DNA of 64,000 nt from an uncultured Prevotellaceae bacterium (GTDB taxonomy: Bacteria > Bacteroidota > Bacteroidia > Bacteroidales > Bacteroidaceae): contig CACZDV010000001.1 in the NCBI GenBank assembly GCA_902780025.1, forward strand, positions 124,001-188,000. Direction: 5' to 3'. The notes under the pieces were generated by a model. It saw nothing but the letters and a program-made list of their open reading frames with translations. It had not been told where the DNA came from and searched no databases. The position numbers were made by a program, and so were the translations under genes. Position 1 is the stretch's first letter, and each line of letters opens with the position of its first letter. Of the stretch, positions 8,461 to 15,058 are shown piece by piece.

Positions 8461-8922
8461 AATTTCTGAAAAATTTTTCGATTTGCGTTATCACTTATCA
8501 CTTTTTGCAGTTAACCGTCTCATTACTAGAGTGTTGATATGTGATAAGTACATATCTAGCTTATCACTTCTTGTCACCTTTTTCGGCATTTTTAGCTTGT
8601 TTTTCGACGTTTCGAGGCTCCAGTCCGTTCGGATGGAGGCTCCAAACTGGTTGAATAGTGCCACTTTGCTGGTTGAATAGTGCCACTTAGCATTAGTCCC
8701 ACCCCCTGGGACTATCCGCTACCCGGCACCTACAGGGGCGCTACCCGGTAGGTATAGACCCGCTACCTACCGGGTAGCGGGCTGAATGGTGGCGGGTATT
8801 GAGAAGTGACAAGAAGTGACAAGCTGGAGGGGTGCTTATCACTTGTTAAAGGACTCATTATCAGATGAATAGCTATAAAAAGTGATAAGTGATAAGCGAT
8901 TTCAAACTTTTCAGAATTTTTT
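8461..8922. repeat. Long imperfect inverted repeat with ten symmetrically spaced GTGAYAA/TTRTCAC words
   Basis: This gene-free stretch is an inverted repeat of about 120-bp arms around a core of about 225 bp. The left arm has TTATCAC at 8488 and 8495, GTGATAA at 8541, TTATCAC at 8561 and TTGTCAC at 8571. The right arm has GTGACAA at 8806 and 8816, TTATCAC at 8836, and GTGATAA at 8882 and 8889. Each word pairs with its mirror about 8691.5 with no shift (spacings 7, 46, 20, 10). The outer 19 bp (8488-8506 and 8877-8895) are identical, while the spacers between words have drifted to about 60 % identity. The core holds two 20-bp direct copies (8647-8666, 8669-8688), AGTCCCA/TGGGACT (8695-8713) and a perfect 15-bp hairpin (8740-8778). 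It could be a MITE-like element, a replication or recombination site, or a regulatory array. No convincing ORF is present. Confidence 0.85.
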
Positions 8923-8960
8923 TGTGCTCTGATCTGCCATTTTTTCCCAATCTAAGCGAC

Positions 8961-8997
8961 AAAAACAGGGGACACACCGTATGCGGTGCATCCCCTG
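8961..8997 (-). terminator. Terminator behind the 53-aa small gene
   Basis: CAGGGGA (8966-8972) pairs with TCCCCTG (8991-8997), with an inner CACCG/CGGTG stem and a TATG loop. On the minus strand the stem is followed by five U (A8961-8965). It closes the minus-strand transcript that contains the 706-aa and 53-aa genes. Confidence 0.75.
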
Positions 8998-9035
8998 CTT
9001 CTGTTATGATTAGCGTCTTGTTTGACGCTTTGGAA

Positions 9036-9197
9036 TTACTCTTCGTCGAAGAACAGGTTGTCCTCAATGAGGCGGCTGTCACCAGAGGTAATTGAATTTC
9101 CGCTGGTGGTTCCCTCATTTGTAAGAGATGCACAGATCATTGCTGTCTCGTCAACGGAGACTGACTCCGTCAGCGGTGCTATATATGTCTTTTTCAT
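9036..9197 (-). CDS. Small 53-aa protein of the M-x-K-x-Y-I-x-P type
   Basis: The frame starts MKKTYIAPLTESVSVDE and ends in an acidic LFFDEE tail, 53 residues in all. It follows the 706-aa secreted protein gene by 50 bp on the same strand, with a 7-nt repeat array in the gap and a terminator behind it, so it is a real last cistron rather than chance. Small proteins that begin M-K-K-x-Y-I-x-P-x-x-E are frequent in Prevotella and Bacteroides genomes; I know no function. A second member lies at 22266-22454, also directly behind a large secreted protein. It has no signal peptide or membrane segment and is probably cytoplasmic or a precursor peptide. Confidence 0.7.
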   Translation of the reverse strand: MKKTYIAPLTESVSVDETAMICASLTNEGTTSGNSITSGDSRLIEDNLFFDEE

Positions 9198-9224
9198 AAT
9201 CTTCTGATAATAATATGAATGTTT

Positions 9225-9251
9225 AATTGTGAATTGTCAATTGTGAATTAC
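9225..9251. repeat. Tandem 7-nt repeat AATTGT[G/C] in an operon gap
   Basis: Three copies of AATTGTG/C and a degenerate fourth (AATTACT) lie just behind the 706-aa gene. The fourth copy contains that gene's stop codon (TTA on plus at 9248-9250). Confidence 0.8.
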
Positions 9252-11368
9252 TTAATGATCACCTTCTTGCCGTTAACGACATAGATACCCTTTGTTGGAT
9301 GAGATACCTCGCGACCAGAGAGGTCGTACATCTTGCCGGCATTCAGTGTCTCGCTTACAGCCTTAATGCCTGTAGCCTCGTCGAACGCGATAAACTTTGT
9401 ACCACGTGCACCGTTATTTACAACTTTGTTAGGTACAATCCAAGCCTTATTTGCACCAACGGTAACTTCAGAGTTAACCGTGTACAGTTTGTTGTTGCTC
9501 AATACCCATGTATCTGTGGGAGCCTTCATTTCACTGAATGTACCAATGAGACCATTGTTTTCTATGGGAGCATTAGCTTTCTTGTAACCTGCCTTGAAGA
9601 AATAAATGTCAGTCTCATCATTCATATCACCCTTTTTAGCCTCAAGGGTTTTATACATATAAGGCTTGCCAGCTTCCATTATGCCTTCGTATTCAGCGAG
9701 TGAAATACCGTTGTCACTTTTACTGACAATTTCATATAACTGAGCCCCGCAGCAGACTGCAGTGAAAGGCAGACAGATTGTCCCAAATTTGTCGAAGGAG
9801 TCGAATGTGCGTCTGTAATCGCCAGCAGATACTTCAGGCATTGTGTTTGTGAAGTAGATTCCGCCAATGGTGAAGGAACCGCCAATACCAATCTCTGTGA
9901 TTTTTGTAATGTCAAGGACTTTGCATTCTGAACCATCACCATATTTATCAGTGTTTGCAAGCCACTGAAGGTCTATGACCTTTGCTCGCTGGTCTCCCCA
10001 TTTGTTCATCCACATACTTCCAGAAATATTAGGATAGGATTTGGCGTTTTCATCACCTTCTTTCTTGTAACGATCATAATCATCCTGGCGGAATGTGACA
10101 TTATTGCTGTCTTTTATAAACAATGTTCCCCCGGTTTCTGAATCGTCATTGCCATATTTCGAGATATTTCGTTTTGCGTAAAACACGAGGTAGCGATATG
10201 CTGATGCATCAAAAGGAGATCCAAATTTCCATGATGCGGTTTCTGCCCAGTAGGGTGCATAGCCTCGTTTGTCTACTACCAAGTGGGTCTCGTCATCTTT
10301 AATCACATTGGCATCGTTAGAGAAACTCATTTCATCCCATCCAAAATATACAGGATCGTTTGCCGTCTGCTGAGAAGTGGTAAGCGTGTAGAATTCCCAT
10401 TCGCCAGAAGTGTTGTAGTGAGTAACGTGATTTTCCCAATAACCGTTTGTCGTGATGGCCAGATAACCTTCTCCTCTTGCAACTCTGTCACCTTCATTTC
10501 CATTAGGAACATTGTTATAATTACCCTCAGAAACGCCAAGGTTTCTAATCGTGTACTTTCCATTACCAGCGGATGTAATTGTCCAAAGAGCTCCGTCCTG
10601 CTTCTCGCCTTTCGTAGTTTCCTTATTCACACCGGAAAGAAAGGTGTGCGACCAAACACTGGCGTTGATGAAACCTTTTGAACCACCATTTGAGTTGAAC
10701 AGTTCCATAAAGTAACTTCCTTTGTTAACTGCGTCTTCCTCAAACTTAATCGTCCAAGAATAATCACTAATTTCAGACACGTTCTTAAAAGTCAAGGAAC
10801 CGTCAGTTACAGACAGCGGACCACACAGCACTTTCCCATTCTGCACAAGCACAAAGGGGGTGGTAGATGCTAATGCATCTTCAAAAGTAATGGGACTGCC
10901 AAGGGCGTAAACTTCATGATATAACGGGTCTGGCCCCTCAAGATATGCATTTGTCAGGGTAACTGAGCCAGCATTACTGTTACCTCCAAAGCTGATATGA
11001 GTGATGGTAGACATATCCAGGTTCTTAGTCTCGACACGGTCTGCAAAGTTAATGTCTTTCTGACCGGCAGAATAGAAAGCAATGGTAGCCTTTGCTGTGC
11101 TGCCATTCATGAAGCAAATACGATAAGGTTCTCCCGTTAAGTTTGCCGTTGTCAGGTGGATGGACGTATAGTTAGCCAGTTCACCATTGGGAAACTCGAA
11201 AATGGTCATAAGGTTATTGTTACCTGCTGTCCATGAGTAGATGTTGTTGCTCCAACTTCCATTTGGTGCAGGAGTACTGAACGTGGCGTTCAGTGTTAAT
11301 GCATTCATTCCTCCCACTCCGACGATTAGCATCGCAAGTGTGAGCATCAGTTTTGTAAACTTTTTCAT
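9248..11368 (-). CDS. Secreted protein of unknown function with C-terminal GIYVVNGKKVIIK tail (706 aa)
   Basis: The protein starts with a clear Sec signal peptide (MKKFTKLMLTLAMLIVGVG, cleavage near NALT). The body is rich in Asn, Gly and Thr with beta-sandwich character and no catalytic motif that I recognise; two halves each look like jelly-roll modules (about 25-150, 350-520). Residues from about 530 form a module with TICLPF and AGKPYMYK motifs that also occurs near the end of the 1230-aa protein at 18564. The last 27 residues (MYDLSGREV...GIYVVNGKKVIIK) match a tail found on at least four other proteins here, probably a secretion or surface-sorting signal. AT-rich compared with the flanking enzymes. 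A promoter at 11437-11444 precedes it. A carbohydrate-binding or surface role is a guess. Confidence 0.7.
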   Translation of the reverse strand: MKKFTKLMLTLAMLIVGVGGMNALTLNATFSTPAPNGSWSNNIYSWTAGNNNLMTIFEFPNGELANYTSIHLTTANLTGEPYRICFMNGSTAKATIAFYSAGQKDINFADRVETKNLDMSTITHISFGGNSNAGSVTLTNAYLEGPDPLYHEVYALGSPITFEDALASTTPFVLVQNGKVLCGPLSVTDGSLTFKNVSEISDYSWTIKFEEDAVNKGSYFMELFNSNGGSKGFINASVWSHTFLSGVNKETTKGEKQDGALWTITSAGNGKYTIRNLGVSEGNYNNVPNGNEGDRVARGEGYLAITTNGYWENHVTHYNTSGEWEFYTLTTSQQTANDPVYFGWDEMSFSNDANVIKDDETHLVVDKRGYAPYWAETASWKFGSPFDASAYRYLVFYAKRNISKYGNDDSETGGTLFIKDSNNVTFRQDDYDRYKKEGDENAKSYPNISGSMWMNKWGDQRAKVIDLQWLANTDKYGDGSECKVLDITKITEIGIGGSFTIGGIYFTNTMPEVSAGDYRRTFDSFDKFGTICLPFTAVCCGAQLYEIVSKSDNGISLAEYEGIMEAGKPYMYKTLEAKKGDMNDETDIYFFKAGYKKANAPIENNGLIGTFSEMKAPTDTWVLSNNKLYTVNSEVTVGANKAWIVPNKVVNNGARGTKFIAFDEATGIKAVSETLNAGKMYDLSGREVSHPTKGIYVVNGKKVIIK

Positions 11369-11436
11369 TTTACTTTAGAATTTAAATTAATAATATTTGA
11401 TTAAGTGATTTAGCAGTCCCTATAGAATTGCGGGTG

Positions 11437-11444
11437 CAAAGTTA
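11437..11444 (-). promoter_or_regulatory. -7 element TAACTTTG upstream of the 706-aa gene
   Basis: Minus-strand TAACTTTG matches TAnnTTTG and lies about 70 bp before the ATG. The -33 box is not clear. The 11445-11650 segment upstream holds no gene I can support. Confidence 0.55.
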
Positions 11445-11657
11445 CTATATTATAATAATATACGGTTTTCTAAATGTCTCATAATCTCGCCCAAATGTTG
11501 CAAATGTCTCATTTTGGAGGAAAAATAATAAATAGTGGAGGTGAAATAACGAAAAACCGACCTCGGATTCTTGGACGGCGCTCAAGTAGGATTAAGTTGC
11601 ACCTGTGAGCGAAAAGAGAGGAATGAGCAAGAAACTGAGAGAAAAGCGTCAGCTCTA

Positions 11658-11810
11658 TTATGCGATAAGCCAGAGACGCATCAGCTGGTCTGCGATGTAG
11701 TATTCGCCGGCATCAAACGACACCAATCCAAACTCAAGTAGCTTTTTGATGGAACTCTGGACGCTATGGCGTCGTATCTTGTTTCTCCTTGTGGAATTAT
11801 TCTTTTTGAA
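11658..11810 (-). pseudogene. Decayed C-terminal fragment of an AAA-type ATPase
   Basis: One minus-strand frame encodes a 50-residue remnant containing HSVQSSIKKLLEFGLVSF and EYYIADQLMRLWLIA, then stops. The pattern (SSVQxxLKxLLxxGLV...YxVxDxxFxLWL) is the winged-helix end of the ATP-binding proteins (AAA_14/DUF234-like) common in Bacteroidales. There is no start codon, no nucleotide-binding part and a stop just upstream (11811-11813), so this is a relic. It lies in a 537-bp gap that otherwise shows only the promoter at 11437 and the GH51 terminator. Confidence 0.55.
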
Positions 11811-11847
11811 TTATTTAACTTGCATAATGTGATTTGCATAATGGAAT

Positions 11848-11882
11848 AAAAAACTCCCAGCAAGCTTGGACTTGCTGGGAGT
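11848..11882 (-). terminator. Terminator of the GH51 gene
   Basis: CTCCCAGCAAG (11854-11864) and CTTGCTGGGAG (11871-11881) form a perfect 11-bp stem with a 6-nt loop, and minus-strand U residues follow (A11848-11853). It lies 24 bp behind the GH51 stop. Confidence 0.9.
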
Positions 11883-11905
11883 TGAGAAACAAAACTGTGG
11901 TGGCG

Positions 11906-13912
11906 TTACAGCTGGTACTCCAGCATCGTCATGGAGTAGGGGGGCAGGTCGATGTCGAACTTCTTCTTGGCCTTGATGGTCTCCGTCTTCGGGGCGATGG
12001 GCTGGGCGTCGTAGTTGTTCTCGGCGTCAGGAGCACCTGTCAGGACGGTCTTCGTGGCAGTCTTCTTCAGCGAGAAGCGGTTCAGGTTGACGTCGGCCTC
12101 TATCTCCTTGTCGGTGGCGTTGACGAGCTTCACGAAGAGGCGGCGCGTCTTGACGTTGAGTACGACGGACTGTCCGTAGTGTACGTCCTCACGGGGCTGC
12201 TCGACGCCGGGGGCGTCGTCGTTGAAGCTGACGCAGTCGCTATAGTAGAACTGTCCGCTGGACTTACCGAAGAGCTGCTGCACGTAGTAGCTGCAGGTCA
12301 GGTAGGGACGCTCGTTGTCGAAGTAGATGAGGTCGGGATTCCAGCTCTCAGCCTTCTTGCGGGCGAAGAGGGGAGCATAGGAGGTCATGCAGACGACGTC
12401 GCCGTTGCGCTCGACGTGGAGCAGGTAGAGACCCTCGGCCAGCGCGTCGATGAGCTTCTTGTCCTTGGAAGCGTACTCGCCCAGGTAGACCTTCGTCTTG
12501 CGGTCGCGGGGATAGCTGTCGTACTGGCGCTTCGAGAGGAAGTAGCTGTTAGGCTCGTAGTAGTGCTCGTCGATGATGGGCATACCCAGTTCCTCGGCCA
12601 GTTTCCAGCCGTTCTCCAAGTCGGGGTTGCCGGGGTGAGAGCCGGGGCCGGCAGTACCCACGATGACGATGTCGGGATATTTGGCTGTCACCTTATTATA
12701 TATATAGCGGAAGCGCTCGGCAAACTCTGGCGTAATCTTTTCTTCATTGCCCAGTCCGAGGTACTTCAGGCCGAAGGGCTTCGGGTGGCCGGCATCGGCG
12801 CGCATCTTGGCCCATTTGTTGGTGGCGGGGTCGCCGTTGGCCCACTCAATGAGGTCGATGGCTTCAGCTACCCACTCGTCCATCTCGCCCATGGGGACGA
12901 CGTCCTGAGCCTGGTTCTTCATGCCCCAGCCGCCGTTGGTTCCCTGACAGCTGACGCCACAAGGCAGGATAGGCAGCGGCTGCATACCCAGATCCTCGCA
13001 GAACTGGAAGTACTCATAGTAGCCTAAGCCCATTGACTGGTGGTAGCCCCACGTGTTCTTCAGACCGCGGCGCTGTTCCTTCGGACCGATGGTGGTCTTC
13101 CAGCGGTAGGTGTTCCAGAAGCCGTCGCCGCCGCCGTGAACGACACAACCGCCGGGGAAGCGCATGAACTTCGGCTGAAGGTCGGCCAGCGCCTGGGCCA
13201 GGTCCTTACGCAGACCGTGACCCTTGTAGGTGTCCTGCGGCATGAGCGACACCTGGTCGATGTCGAGGTCGCCCTGATTCAGAACGAGAATCTGGAGACA
13301 GGCATTCTTGCAGTCCTCCGAGGGAGTGAGTACGGCGGTGTACTTCTGCCAGTCAGCAGAACTGACTGACACGGTGGCTTCGGCCAGCAGTTTCGGATCC
13401 TTACCCCAGCCCTGCGGTTCGCCGAGGACGATGCGTACCTGCTTGGCAGCACCGATGTTGCGGAAGAACACGGAGAAGTCGTACTTGGCGCCGGCCTTGA
13501 CGCTGATGCCGTCGAAGCCGTCGTTCTGCAGTCCGTAGCCCTTCCATCCGGCATAGTCATAATACTCCTTGACGCGTTCGGTGTGGAGTCTCATGTAGGT
13601 GGGATTGTTCGGGTGGATGGGGTTGTCCATGCGGGCTTGCATGGTGCCGAGTGAGTGTCCTGGGCGTACCTGTTTCCAAGCCGTGCCAGGCCCCCAACCA
13701 TCGCGCTCGGCGGGGCTGAACTCGAAGGAGCCGTTCTGCAGCAGTTCGGCGTAGAGACCGCCGTCGGCACTCGACGAGATGTCTTCGAAGAAGATGCCGA
13801 TGAGTTCGTCACTAATGGCCTTTCCACCCTTCGGGGCTTTCATGGGCTTTTGGGCGTTGAGGCCCACGGTGGCTGCCGCAAGAAGGGCAGCGAGGATTGT
13901 ACGTTTGTTCAT
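11906..13912 (-). CDS. GH51 alpha-L-arabinofuranosidase
   Basis: This 668-aa secreted enzyme removes alpha-L-arabinofuranose from arabinoxylan or arabinan. A signal peptide (MNKRTILAALLAAATVGLNA) precedes an N-terminal ELIGIFFEDISSSADGGLYAEL segment typical of GH51. A CBM4/9-like beta-sandwich insert (about 95-225) is followed by the (beta/alpha)8 barrel with LQPKFMRFPGGC, the acid/base Glu390 in YLGLGNEE and the nucleophile Glu479 in VYLGEYAS, then the C-terminal beta-sandwich (about 560-668). All key residues are present. A minus promoter (13941-13948) and terminator (11848-11882) flank it, so it is monocistronic. It is divergent from the alpha/beta-hydrolase gene with a shared array-containing promoter region. 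Confidence 0.95.
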   Translation of the reverse strand: MNKRTILAALLAAATVGLNAQKPMKAPKGGKAISDELIGIFFEDISSSADGGLYAELLQNGSFEFSPAERDGWGPGTAWKQVRPGHSLGTMQARMDNPIHPNNPTYMRLHTERVKEYYDYAGWKGYGLQNDGFDGISVKAGAKYDFSVFFRNIGAAKQVRIVLGEPQGWGKDPKLLAEATVSVSSADWQKYTAVLTPSEDCKNACLQILVLNQGDLDIDQVSLMPQDTYKGHGLRKDLAQALADLQPKFMRFPGGCVVHGGGDGFWNTYRWKTTIGPKEQRRGLKNTWGYHQSMGLGYYEYFQFCEDLGMQPLPILPCGVSCQGTNGGWGMKNQAQDVVPMGEMDEWVAEAIDLIEWANGDPATNKWAKMRADAGHPKPFGLKYLGLGNEEKITPEFAERFRYIYNKVTAKYPDIVIVGTAGPGSHPGNPDLENGWKLAEELGMPIIDEHYYEPNSYFLSKRQYDSYPRDRKTKVYLGEYASKDKKLIDALAEGLYLLHVERNGDVVCMTSYAPLFARKKAESWNPDLIYFDNERPYLTCSYYVQQLFGKSSGQFYYSDCVSFNDDAPGVEQPREDVHYGQSVVLNVKTRRLFVKLVNATDKEIEADVNLNRFSLKKTATKTVLTGAPDAENNYDAQPIAPKTETIKAKKKFDIDLPPYSMTMLEYQL

Positions 13913-13940
13913 TTTGCTTCTTTTTGGTTAGTATTTTGTG

Positions 13941-13948
13941 CAAAGGTA
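13941..13948 (-). promoter_or_regulatory. -7 element TACCTTTG of the GH51 gene
   Basis: TACCTTTG on the minus strand fits TAnnTTTG. A minus-strand TTG (plus CAA at 13968-13970) sits 19 bp upstream, inside the 7-nt repeat array, and can act as the -33 element. Confidence 0.75.
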
Positions 13949-13954
13949 CGAAAT

Positions 13955-13989
13955 AATTGACAATTGACAATTGATAATTGACAATTATT
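13955..13989. repeat. Tandem 7-nt repeat AATTGA[C/T] between divergent promoters
   Basis: Five copies (the last degenerate) of AATTGAC/T fill the space between the two divergent -7 boxes. Because the unit carries TTG on plus and CAA (TTG on minus), the array supplies a -33 element at 19-bp spacing to both promoters. Confidence 0.85.
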
Positions 13990-13992
13990 TCT

Positions 13993-14000
13993 TATCTTTG
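13993..14000 (+). promoter_or_regulatory. -7 element TATCTTTG of the alpha/beta-hydrolase gene
   Basis: TATCTTTG follows TTG at 13971-13973 with a 19-bp spacer, an exact -33/-7 match. Transcription should start near 14007, which excludes the upstream in-frame ATG at 13971. Confidence 0.8.
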
Positions 14001-14042
14001 CGTCGAAATTTAAAACAAATGTTACAAAAACCATTAAAACCT

Positions 14043-15002
14043 ATGATGAAAAGAACTTTATTATCAACGATTGTGGCTGTCTGTGTGCTTCAGATGTCGG
14101 CACAGCCACAAGGAGGATTCGGCGGCTTTGGAGGTTTCCAGCAGCAAGCCAAGTTAGAAACTTCACAGGAGTGGAAGGACGTGAACTATGCCGGCGACGA
14201 CAAGGCGTTCCACACCTGCGACATCTATCTGCCCAAGCAGGAGAAGGCAAGTTATCCTGTGGTCATCCACATCTACGGCAGCGCGTGGTTCAGCAACAGC
14301 AGCAAGGGTGCCGCCGACCTGGGTACCATCGTCAAGGCCCTGCTCAATGCCGGCTATGCCGTGGTGTGCCCCAACCATCGTTCGAGCATGGATGCCAAGT
14401 GGCCTGCCCAGATTCACGATATCCGTGCCGTCATCCGCTTTGTGCGCGGTGAGGCCAAGAAGTATAAGTTCGATACCTCGTTCATCGCCACCAGCGGCTT
14501 CTCGTCAGGTGGCCATCTGTCGTCGGTAGCTGCTACCACCAGCGGTATCAAGCAGACAAAGGTGGGCACGGTGGACATCGACCTGGAGGGTAATCTTGGT
14601 GCCTATACCAAGGAGGCCAGCACCGTGAATGCCGCCTGCGACTGGTCGGGACCTGTGGACTTGACGGCTATGGACTGCGGCGAGGGTATGAAGATGGGCG
14701 AGAACAGTCCTGAGGACGTGCTGCTCGACTCGAAGCTCTCAAAAGAACCTGACAAGTACAAGAGCCTGAGTGCCACCTATTATGTAAATAAGAAGAATCC
14801 CCCGATTATCATCTTCCACGGTGAGAAGGACAACGTGGTGCCTTGCTGCCAGGGTAAGATGTTCTATGAGAAGCTGGTGGCTGCCGGCGTGAAGACCGAG
14901 GCTACGTTTGTGCCTGAGGGTGGTCATGGCATGGGCATGTACAGCGAGGAGAACCTACAGAAGATGGTGAACTTCCTGAATGAGGTAAGAGGTAAGAAGT
15001 AA
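14043..15002 (+). CDS. Secreted alpha/beta-hydrolase, probable carbohydrate esterase
   Basis: This 319-aa protein starts with a signal peptide (MMKRTLLSTIVAVCVLQMSA). The ATG at 14043 is chosen because it lies behind the promoter; ATG 14019 is a possible alternative. A Gly/Phe-rich linker (GGFGGFGGF, about 21-32) leads to the fold: oxyanion segment HIYGSAW, nucleophile Ser154 in GFSSGG, Asp263 in GEKDNVVP and His295 in GGHGMG. The set fits the Abhydrolase_3/BD-FAE-like esterases that remove acetyl or feruloyl groups from plant glycans. The exact substrate is not visible. The last five residues (VRGKK) and the stop codon are part of a 7-nt repeat array, so the original C-terminus may have been altered. 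Terminator at 15026-15054. Confidence 0.85.
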   Translation: MMKRTLLSTIVAVCVLQMSAQPQGGFGGFGGFQQQAKLETSQEWKDVNYAGDDKAFHTCDIYLPKQEKASYPVVIHIYGSAWFSNSSKGAADLGTIVKALLNAGYAVVCPNHRSSMDAKWPAQIHDIRAVIRFVRGEAKKYKFDTSFIATSGFSSGGHLSSVAATTSGIKQTKVGTVDIDLEGNLGAYTKEASTVNAACDWSGPVDLTAMDCGEGMKMGENSPEDVLLDSKLSKEPDKYKSLSATYYVNKKNPPIIIFHGEKDNVVPCCQGKMFYEKLVAAGVKTEATFVPEGGHGMGMYSEENLQKMVNFLNEVRGKK

Positions 15003-15013
15003 GAGGTAAGAAG
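14986..15013. repeat. Tandem 7-nt repeat GTAAGA[G/A] across a stop codon
   Basis: Four perfect-period copies of GTAAGAG/GTAAGAA start inside the last codons of the hydrolase gene and continue past its TAA (15000-15002), which the array itself provides. Confidence 0.85.
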
Positions 15014-15025
15014 TGATAATGAATG

Positions 15026-15054
15026 AAGGCGGGCCAAGCGGCTCGCCTTCTTTC
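15026..15054 (+). terminator. Terminator between convergent genes
   Basis: An 11-bp stem with one G-U pair (15026-15036 with 15041-15051), loop AAGC, followed by TTT. It ends the hydrolase transcript and may also serve the convergent CotH gene that stops at 15059. Confidence 0.7.
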
Positions 15055-15058
15055 GTCA

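Noticed and set aside
8447..8680. A 77-aa plus-strand frame inside the inverted word array
   Set aside because: The frame runs over the repeat words and the direct repeats, has no promoter in place and no family likeness; chance ORF.
11681..11863. A 60-aa minus-strand frame in the gap before GH51
   Set aside because: It is out of frame with the ATPase remnant in the same stretch, which explains the coding-like composition.
11834..13027. A 397-aa open frame antisense to the GH51 gene
   Set aside because: It is a shadow of the GH51 codons (high G/C at third positions), lacks any domain pattern and starts in the terminator region. The same holds for long antisense frames at 4646-6163, 15452-16201 and 45368-46885.
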